Source of the DNA: Anaerolineae bacterium
GTDB lineage: Bacteria > Chloroflexota > Anaerolineae > Aggregatilineales > UBA2796
Reading direction: 5' to 3'
Length of the DNA stretch: 64,000 bases
Assembly (NCBI GenBank): GCA_019637555.1
Contig: JAHBVK010000026.1
Coordinates: 1 to 64,000, forward strand
The notes beneath the pieces are model-generated. The model did no database searches. It saw only the letters and a list, made by a program, of their open reading frames with translations, and was not told where the DNA came from. Below, one piece after another: positions 47,141-53,528 of the stretch (the stretch's first letter is position 1; the number at the start of each line of letters is the position of its first letter). The translations under genes were made by a program, and so were the position numbers.

Positions 47141-47470
47141 TCACTGCTGCCGCTGCTGCTCTTGTGCTGGTGTTGCTGCTAATTCTGGCATCTTCAACAT
47201 AGCCTCTTGAAGTCGCTGCCGATCCGCATCGGTGAGTTCGGTGCGCAGCGCCTTTGCTAACACATCCGTTTCTATGGCACGTTTCCAGCAACTGCGTTTA
47301 TCGCAGAGGTACGCGCCTCGTCCATTCATTTTACCAGTCGGATCAATTTGCACCCCTACGTCTGCCGTTCGCACGATCCGCGTCAGTGTGCGCTTGGCAT
47401 TCGTTTCCCGGCAGACGATGCAGGTGCGCTGAGGCACATGCTTACGGCGGGGTGGTTGCTGCTTACTCAT
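47141..47470 (-). CDS. ylxR: YlxR (RnpM) family RNA-binding protein
   Basis: This 109-residue protein has the YlxR signature: RTCIVCRE, then a basic strand region with TLTRIVRT, GRGAYLC and CWKRAIE. A charged, Gln-rich tail of about 25 residues ends it. YlxR proteins bind RNA; the Bacillus member (RnpM) modulates RNase P. ATG at 47470 is the family start, 17 bases after the nusA stop, so both are in one transcript. The order nusA-ylxR-infB is conserved in many bacteria. Confidence 0.94.
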   Translation of the reverse strand: MSKQQPPRRKHVPQRTCIVCRETNAKRTLTRIVRTADVGVQIDPTGKMNGRGAYLCDKRSCWKRAIETDVLAKALRTELTDADRQRLQEAMLKMPELAATPAQEQQRQQ

Positions 47471-47487
47471 AGCTTGAATGACGACTA

Positions 47488-49455
47488 TTACTCGTCTTCT
47501 ACGCCCCAATCGTTGCCCTTGCGCTTGTGCTTGCGCTTGGCGACGACTTCACCGCGACGCTCATCAAAGACCAATTCGCGTCCACGCTTGTTGGTCTTCT
47601 TCTTACCCTTGTTGCGTGGCTGACCCCATTCCTCGGCTTCATCCTCGGCGGTTAAGGTCGGCTCATAACGTGGCTGCCCCTGTGCCGCCGGTTGTGCCTG
47701 TGCCTGTGGCTGCTGGCGGATATTGTCGCGGCGCAGTACTTTGGTGGGTTCATCGGAGAGCGGTGCATCTCGGCGCGGCGCCGGGCGATCTTCGTCGATG
47801 AAGGCGGGGGGTACAAACTCCTCCTCACCCTCGCTCACCTCAACTGCAGGCTGCGTCTCTACCAGCGCAGCGTCGGCGCTAACTGGCAGATCAACGACTG
47901 TCGGGGCGTTGGCGCGTGCTTCCGCATCGGCAGCCGCCAATTCATCCTGTTTCGCCAGCACCAGCGAGTCAATCGCCTCGCGGATCGCATCCATCGCATC
48001 TGTACCTGCGTTACCTGCCTTGAGCGTGGCTTGCAGATGTTCTTCATCCGCCAGCACGCGCACCATCAGTTCACCGACGTTAGGTAGGAACTTGATCGCT
48101 TCTTCGATGTCGCGCGCCAGTTCCAGTTCCGAAAGCGGCATGTTGAAGGCGAACGCCGGAACGGTGGCGCGGGCACGTTCCATGATCTTGCGACGCTGTG
48201 AGCGCTGCGATTCGCGGTATTCCAGCAGCTTCTGCTCGGCAAGCTGCACGAAGCGCGTAAGAATCTGATATTCCTCAGGCATCACGGCGCGGTCAGCCTT
48301 CTTCTTCTCCAGAATGCGCTCGACTTCCGCCACCATTTCGCCCTGATCGCTGCTCAGTTTCGCCAGTGCAGGTTCACTCAGTTTGCTGTAGGCATCGGTA
48401 GCGGCTTCGGTCACGCTCTTGATGTCGATGCGCCAGCCCGTCAGCTTGGCGGCGAGACGTGCGTTCTGACCCTCACGCCCAATCGCCAGCGACAGTTGAT
48501 CATCAGGGACGATCACCGTCGCGGTGTTGCCCTGATCCAAGTCTTCTTCCAGATAAACACCCGTCACACGGGCGGGGCTAAGCGCCTTGGCGATGAATAT
48601 GGAGGGATCATTGTTCCACTCGATAACATCGATCTTTTCGTCTTTTAGTTCCTTGACGATGCTCTGGATACGCGCACCACGAATACCCACACAGGCACCC
48701 ACCGGATCGACTCCGGCTTGCAGGGCGGCGACGGCAACTTTGGAGCGGTGTCCGGCTTCGCGGGCGATGTTCTTGATCTCCACCTGCCCATTATAAATTT
48801 CCGGTACTTCGTATTCCAGCAGACGGCGCAGCATGTTGCGATGCGCCCGCGAGACGATGATCGAAGGACCGCGATTGCTTTCCTTGACTTCCATCACGTA
48901 GGTGCGGATGCGGTCATGCGTGTGATAACGCTCACCCTTGATCTGCTGATTGGAAGGCATGATCGCCTCAGCGCGTCCCAGACTGATCGTAATGTGCTGG
49001 TTATTGACGCTCTGCACCTGCCCGCTGACCAGATCGCCTTCACGATCCTTGTACTCGTCATAGAGTGCCTTGCGTTCCGCTTCGCGAATCTTTTGCAGGA
49101 TCACTTGCTTGGCGGTCTGCGCCGCGATGCGTCCGAAGGAGCGCGTGTTGGTGTCCTCAGGAGCCATGATCGTGTCGCCCATTTCAATATTGGGGTCGAT
49201 CTTGCGGGCTTCACCGAACTCGATCTCGGTGCGCTCGTTCATCACCTCGTCAACCACTTCCTTTTCCACCAGCACATTGTATTTGCTGGTGTTGGGGTCA
49301 ACCTCGGCTTCGATCTTCTGCGCGGCACTAATCCCGCTATCGCGTCTGTAGGCAGAAACCAACGCCTGCTTTAACGCTTCAATCACAATTTCGCGCGGCA
49401 GATGATGGGTTTCTGTAATTTCGTTGAACGCGAGGAATAAATCACTCTTTGCCAT
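47488..49455 (-). CDS. nusA: Transcription factor NusA with long C-terminal extension
   Basis: This 655-residue protein has the N-terminal RNAP-binding domain (about 1-125), S1 (REGDLVSGQVQSV, about 133-195), KH1 (about 200-280, VGACVGIRGARIQ) and KH2 (LAIGREGQNARLAAKLTGW, about 320-345). Then come about 300 further residues: a helical part, an acidic/Pro/Gln-rich linker, and a very basic end with RGRELVFDERRGEVV and RKHKRKGN. NusA controls pausing, termination and antitermination. ATG at 49455 is the family start. The usual upstream gene rimP is missing; a divergent receiver gene is there instead. Confidence 0.95.
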   Translation of the reverse strand: MAKSDLFLAFNEITETHHLPREIVIEALKQALVSAYRRDSGISAAQKIEAEVDPNTSKYNVLVEKEVVDEVMNERTEIEFGEARKIDPNIEMGDTIMAPEDTNTRSFGRIAAQTAKQVILQKIREAERKALYDEYKDREGDLVSGQVQSVNNQHITISLGRAEAIMPSNQQIKGERYHTHDRIRTYVMEVKESNRGPSIIVSRAHRNMLRRLLEYEVPEIYNGQVEIKNIAREAGHRSKVAVAALQAGVDPVGACVGIRGARIQSIVKELKDEKIDVIEWNNDPSIFIAKALSPARVTGVYLEEDLDQGNTATVIVPDDQLSLAIGREGQNARLAAKLTGWRIDIKSVTEAATDAYSKLSEPALAKLSSDQGEMVAEVERILEKKKADRAVMPEEYQILTRFVQLAEQKLLEYRESQRSQRRKIMERARATVPAFAFNMPLSELELARDIEEAIKFLPNVGELMVRVLADEEHLQATLKAGNAGTDAMDAIREAIDSLVLAKQDELAAADAEARANAPTVVDLPVSADAALVETQPAVEVSEGEEEFVPPAFIDEDRPAPRRDAPLSDEPTKVLRRDNIRQQPQAQAQPAAQGQPRYEPTLTAEDEAEEWGQPRNKGKKKTNKRGRELVFDERRGEVVAKRKHKRKGNDWGVEDE

Positions 49456-49534
49456 TGCCCTAACGACTCCGCTTTTGCTCTGCAATACTCAATTCAGAAG
49501 GCGAGAAAGGTAACGTAATTGCCTCAGATAACAA

Positions 49535-49558
49535 GAAAAGTGGGGGAACCCACTTTTC
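49535..49558 (-). promoter_or_regulatory. Perfect hairpin in the nusA leader
   Basis: GAAAAGTGGG-GGAA-CCCACTTTTC is a perfect 10-bp stem with a 4-base loop, 80 bases before the nusA ATG. On the minus strand it is followed by TTGTTATCTG. No minus-strand gene lies upstream, so it is most likely part of the nusA 5' leader and may be an attenuator. Confidence 0.5.
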
Positions 49559-49726
49559 GCACGACACCTCTACAGATAGCAGTAGGATACCATGACTCAG
49601 ATGGCTTGACAAGGTAGTTTGTTTGTGGGAGAACCCGCCTAGATGTGGTAGCATCGGCGCGTTGGTTGTCAACGTTCAATTGTTCAATTTTCAGTGTTTC
49701 ATGGTAAGTAAGTCGAGGGGGTCACA

Positions 49727-50110
49727 GTGGCGGGAACCATCCTGATCGTCGAAGATGACGATCAACTACGCGAACTGCTGAAGATCGTACTGATGGAAGA
49801 AGATTTCAACGTGGAAATCGCGCCGGATGGTCAGGAAGCAATCAATTTTCTGACCAAGGCAAAAGCGGACGGCAAGCTGCCGAATATGATCCTGCTCGAT
49901 CTGAACATGCCCGTCGTCGATGGCTGGAAAGTGGCGGCATGGCTCAACGGCGATCCTGATCTGCGCGACATCCCGCTGGTGGTTACTTCCGCCACGCAGG
50001 AGCACGGCGAACGCGCAAAGGCACTGGGCGCCGATGCCTATCTGGTCAAGCCCTTCTCAACGGATGAAATCTTGGGTGTTGTCAGTTTGCTATCATTTCT
50101 TAACGGTTAA
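49727..50110 (+). CDS. Single-domain response regulator
   Basis: This 127-residue protein is a lone receiver domain. It has the acidic pair VEDDDQLREL, the phospho-acceptor in MILLDLNMPVVDGW, the Thr/Ser position in VVTSATQ and the conserved Lys in LVKPFS. Lone receivers act as phosphotransfer intermediates or bind partner proteins. The start is GTG at 49727, with GAGGGGG about eight bases upstream. A second lone receiver starts 56 bases after its stop. No kinase is adjacent. Confidence 0.92.
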   Translation: MAGTILIVEDDDQLRELLKIVLMEEDFNVEIAPDGQEAINFLTKAKADGKLPNMILLDLNMPVVDGWKVAAWLNGDPDLRDIPLVVTSATQEHGERAKALGADAYLVKPFSTDEILGVVSLLSFLNG

Positions 50111-50166
50111 AGGTGTATAGTAAGTTACATTGATGTAGGTAACGGGTTGATAGGTATTCTACTGTA

Positions 50167-50601
50167 ATGAGCAAAGATGATTTGCCACGCATTTTGATCG
50201 TCGAGGATGATGAAACATTCCGCGAAACCGTGCTGGAAGTGCTGCGCGACGTCGGCTACCGCGTTAAAGGGGCGCGCAGCGTCAATAAGGCGGAAAAGCG
50301 GCTACGTAAGCACAAGTTCGATCTGGTCTTGAGCGACGTTCACATTGGCGATCAAAGCGGCTTCGATGTTCTGCAAATCGCTGCGGAGAAGCGCCCCAAC
50401 GCTAAACTGGTGCTGATGAGCAGTAAAGCCGATCCTGACATGATGGAGCAGGCGATCTCCTCCGGCGCATCCAAATTCCTGCCCAAGCCCTTCCGCGTCA
50501 AGGAACTGCTGACCTTGATCGAGGAAATGACGGAGCAGGAAGCAGAGGATGATGGCACTGCGGCAGCGGACTCCTCTGCGGACACGTCGTCTGCCAGCTA
50601 G
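50167..50601 (+). CDS. Single-domain response regulator with acidic tail
   Basis: This 144-residue protein is a receiver domain (about 7-122). It has VEDDETFRETV, the phospho-acceptor in LVLSDVHIGDQSG, VLMSSKAD and the conserved Lys in FLPKPFRVKELL. An acidic, Ala/Ser-rich tail of about 20 residues follows. The receiver resembles those of NtrC-like regulators but has no output domain. It probably forms a transcript with the receiver gene just upstream. It converges on a glycosyltransferase gene. Confidence 0.92.
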   Translation: MSKDDLPRILIVEDDETFRETVLEVLRDVGYRVKGARSVNKAEKRLRKHKFDLVLSDVHIGDQSGFDVLQIAAEKRPNAKLVLMSSKADPDMMEQAISSGASKFLPKPFRVKELLTLIEEMTEQEAEDDGTAAADSSADTSSAS

Positions 50602-50618
50602 AAAAGCCAACGATCAGA

Positions 50619-51707
50619 TCAGCCGCCAGCGCCGACCACTTCAGTAATCACCTGCGTGTAACTGTCGATCATCTTTTTGTAGGTATACAACGTGCTGCGT
50701 TCCTTCGCCCGCTGCCCGTATGCCTGCCGATTGGCGGGATCGCGCAGTAAGTGATCCAAGCCCACCGCCAGCGCCTCCGGATTTTCCGGCTCAACCAGCA
50801 CCGCCGCCTCTTTCAACACCTCGGGCGCTGCGCCCGCCCGCGCCGCGATGATCGGCTTGCCTAGCTGCATCGCTTCCAGGTAGACGTAACCGAACGTCTC
50901 CTGATTGCTCGGATGCGCGAATACATCCGCCTGCCGCCACTCCCGCGCCATCTGGCGATCATCGCTGATGTGTCCCAACCACGTCAGGTTGTCACCGAGC
51001 CGCAGTTCCTTCGCCAGCGCGTGCAGCCGATCCCATTCCAAGCCATCACCGACTACGCGCAGTTCCACATCAGAATGTTGATCGCGCAGCAGCGCCAATG
51101 CCCTTAACAGGATGTTGGTGCGTTTGCGCGGGTACATCTTGCCTACTGCAAGGATCACCGGATGATCGTTGGGCGCGGGCGGTTCGGAGTCGATATACGG
51201 CATCCATGTTGGCGTCAACATGCCATGCGGGATCACGGTTACCTTTTGCGGATCGATTCCATACAGCGTCACAATGCGATCCTTGGCGTACTGGCTACCG
51301 ATGGTCACGCGCCGCGCCTTCTCCATCGCAACGCGATCAAAGAACGCCTGCGCCTGTACCATCGTCCGCACAGGCTCCGATTCCCACTGGATCACGTCAG
51401 CGAACACGGCATGTGCGGAGGTGATTAGCGGCGGACTCGTCTGCGCGTCGATGCCATAGCCGTCATAGTCGAAACCGATGATCAAGTCGGCATTTGCGAG
51501 GCGCGGATCAGTGCGTAGTTCGGTATTAAATAGAAAGCGTTCCAGCGTGATCTCAACGTAATCCGCGCTCTTGAATGGCGGCGGGGTGATGATCTCCAGT
51601 TCATAGCCGCGTTCGCGCAGCCCAGTCGTGAAGGTGTTGAAAAAAACGGCGGTGCCGCTGCCACCGACGACATCGGTGAACCATGAGGTGACGATTGCTA
51701 GGCGCAT
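50619..51707 (-). CDS. Glycosyltransferase family 4
   Basis: This 362-residue GT-B enzyme has a Gly-rich N-terminal loop (WFTDVVGGSGTAVFFN), the phosphate-binding region GKMYPRKRTNILLRAL (about residue 200) and the donor-site motif HPSNQETFGYVYLEAMQLG with the catalytic-type Glu residues (about 270-290). It probably builds a surface glycan or glycolipid. The ATG at 51707 starts directly at the first strand MRLAIVTSWF. It is transcribed alone and its substrates cannot be told. Confidence 0.9.
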   Translation of the reverse strand: MRLAIVTSWFTDVVGGSGTAVFFNTFTTGLRERGYELEIITPPPFKSADYVEITLERFLFNTELRTDPRLANADLIIGFDYDGYGIDAQTSPPLITSAHAVFADVIQWESEPVRTMVQAQAFFDRVAMEKARRVTIGSQYAKDRIVTLYGIDPQKVTVIPHGMLTPTWMPYIDSEPPAPNDHPVILAVGKMYPRKRTNILLRALALLRDQHSDVELRVVGDGLEWDRLHALAKELRLGDNLTWLGHISDDRQMAREWRQADVFAHPSNQETFGYVYLEAMQLGKPIIAARAGAAPEVLKEAAVLVEPENPEALAVGLDHLLRDPANRQAYGQRAKERSTLYTYKKMIDSYTQVITEVVGAGG

Positions 51708-51843
51708 GAGGGGTGATCTCGTTAAGTTAGTGATGAGTAATGTGTTATTGATGCGATGGGGGTAATTTACCTCACGACGAATGAAGTGAGTTAACGCACA
51801 CCGGATGCTTTAGCGTCCAGTGATCGCTGACTTCCATATTCTC

Positions 51844-52647
51844 TCAGCCAAAACGCGATTCCAGCCAGCTTATAGCAAAGTCTGCCAAATCTGCCGCCTC
51901 GAACAGATAGGATTGAGCGCTGCCCACCGTCCCGCGCCGACCTTTGCCTTGCGCCAGATAATCCAGCACGATCTGCTCGAAGCTGTAATCGTCATGCGGA
52001 TCGCCAGTGCTGTAATCTTCGATATCGACCCACACCGTTTTGCCATCACGCAGGATCGGGCATTGATAGTGGATCACGTTCTTTTGCCGCATCTTGGCGC
52101 GATATTCTGCGTAATGCAGCAGCGTGATGTTGTCTAACGGCGATCCGAGCAGCAGCACCGATCCCTGCGCTTCGACTAATTTCGCCAGCGGTGATCCCGC
52201 GCCGTAGCCGTAGTTCAGGGGATGATCGGCAGTGATCCACGCCGCGCGTGCGCCATTCGCTACCATCGACGCTTCAGGATTCAGGCTGCGTTGTGTAGCA
52301 GGGAACGTCCGCAGAAATTCCGCTAGAATGCTGTAATCACGCACGGATCGCGCAATTGCCGGATCGAAGGGTGGGTGTTCCTGATAATACACCTGCCGCA
52401 GATCGGGTGGCAACTCCAGCACGAAATCGGGGATGTCGTTCCAGCCCGCGTACATCATCAGCGTGCCAGCGGGAGTTAGCGCCTCCAGCAGCGCCTGCAA
52501 GATCACGTTTGCGCCGCCCATCACCTTGCCCACCGCCCTGACCGAGGCGTGCAGCATGATCACCTGACCGCGCTGCACACCCAGCGATCTGACGTCGTTG
52601 ATCAGTTGGCTGCGTGTGTGGAGAGGCGCGGAGTCGGTAGTGGTCAT
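51844..52647 (-). CDS. Aminoglycoside N3-acetyltransferase-like protein
   Basis: This 267-residue protein belongs to the antibiotic N-acetyltransferase (AAC(3)) family. Family marks are GVQRGQVIMLHASVRAVG, LTPAGTLMMYAGW, EASMVANGARA and LLGSPLDNITLLHYAE, where the conserved His lies. AAC(3) enzymes acetylate the 3-amino group of aminoglycosides using acetyl-CoA, but many chromosomal members have unknown substrates. ATG at 52647 has AGGAAAA just upstream; an in-frame ATG seven codons earlier is less likely. No mobile element or other resistance gene is nearby. Confidence 0.88.
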   Translation of the reverse strand: MTTTDSAPLHTRSQLINDVRSLGVQRGQVIMLHASVRAVGKVMGGANVILQALLEALTPAGTLMMYAGWNDIPDFVLELPPDLRQVYYQEHPPFDPAIARSVRDYSILAEFLRTFPATQRSLNPEASMVANGARAAWITADHPLNYGYGAGSPLAKLVEAQGSVLLLGSPLDNITLLHYAEYRAKMRQKNVIHYQCPILRDGKTVWVDIEDYSTGDPHDDYSFEQIVLDYLAQGKGRRGTVGSAQSYLFEAADLADFAISWLESRFG

Positions 52648-52663
52648 GGTTTTCCTGATCGAA

Positions 52664-52753
52664 TTCACGGCAATAAATCGGCTGGCTGAACGAAGTCCTT
52701 GCGGGAAGTGGGTTTAGAAGGATTTGTAGCCGGAGATTTCAATCACCGTCTAC
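52664..52753. repeat. Degraded copy of the composite repeat
   Basis: Read in order, CACGGCAATAAAT, GCTGAACGAAGTCCTTGCGGG, AGTGGGTTTA and TTTGTAGCCGGAGATTTCAA...CCGTCTAC match, with losses and changes, the elements at 44914-45082. The stems no longer pair well. It lies between the AAC(3)-like and NYN genes. Confidence 0.65.
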
Positions 52754-52779
52754 TGATTGACGCCGATCTACCTCAGCAA

Positions 52780-53421
52780 TCAACCGTCCGACTCCGGTTT
52801 AGATTTCGACTTCGGTTTACCCGTATCCTCGGTACTCTTGAGATTCTTCGCGGCAGCATCCTGCTGCGCCATCCGCGCCGCGCGAACCTCCCACTGACGG
52901 CGCTTGAACACCGTCAGCCAGTAGGCGATCTCCTGCGTGCTAATCACAGGGTTGGGGTCTTTCTCATAGACGAAGGCAATGCGCTTCTCGGTTTTGCCGT
53001 TCGCTTTATCCGGATCCTCGACCTCGCGCTCCACCGGACGGAAACCGATCATCAGCGCGAATTCTTCCGACGCCATCGTGTCGATTCCGTAAGCGAACGC
53101 CAGCCGCAGAATCCGCCGATCCGAGGTGACCAGCACCATATCGTCATACTTGCCTTTGATGGTGCCGTGTTCGCGGGCGCGGCGCATCAGCAGTGTATCC
53201 GCCTGCTGACCGGGCGAGGCAAAGATCACCGTCACATCGCTGTTGCTCAGTTCGCGGGAGGTTCCGCCGATCACGCCATTGTCGAAGATCACCGTCGTCT
53301 TGACGCGATGCCGCATACAAAAGCGCCGGATTGCCACCGTGAGCTTGGCTTCATCCTGCGGATCGTCGAGGGACAAATCCTGAAGCTGCCCGATCAAGTT
53401 ATGTCCATCGACCAAATACAC
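52780..53421 (-). CDS. NYN-domain (YacP-like) putative ribonuclease
   Basis: This 213-residue protein starts YLVDGHNLIGQL, the hallmark of YacP-like NYN (PIN-fold) nucleases with the first metal-binding Asp. Further acidic positions are in VIFDNGVIGG and VLVTSDRRILRLA. Its C-terminal 60 residues are charged and Lys/Ser-rich. It may cleave RNA; the Bacillus homologue is called Rae1 and acts at the ribosome. GTG at 53421 is the only start that keeps the first motif; AGAGGG lies about eleven bases before it. Confidence 0.85.
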   Translation of the reverse strand: MYLVDGHNLIGQLQDLSLDDPQDEAKLTVAIRRFCMRHRVKTTVIFDNGVIGGTSRELSNSDVTVIFASPGQQADTLLMRRAREHGTIKGKYDDMVLVTSDRRILRLAFAYGIDTMASEEFALMIGFRPVEREVEDPDKANGKTEKRIAFVYEKDPNPVISTQEIAYWLTVFKRRQWEVRAARMAQQDAAAKNLKSTEDTGKPKSKSKPESDG

Positions 53422-53528
53422 CGCGTCTTGTACCCTCTAGCACTCATTGAAGCTATCACTATTCTAGCAAAAGTAGCCGCTAGTCCCCTCAGCCAATGTG
53501 CCACATTTGGGAGGAGGTAGGGGTGAAG

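Noticed and set aside
47723-48268. A Ser-rich frame opposite nusA
   Set aside because: It mirrors the Ala/Glu-rich NusA linker codons read backwards. No start signal or motif supports it.
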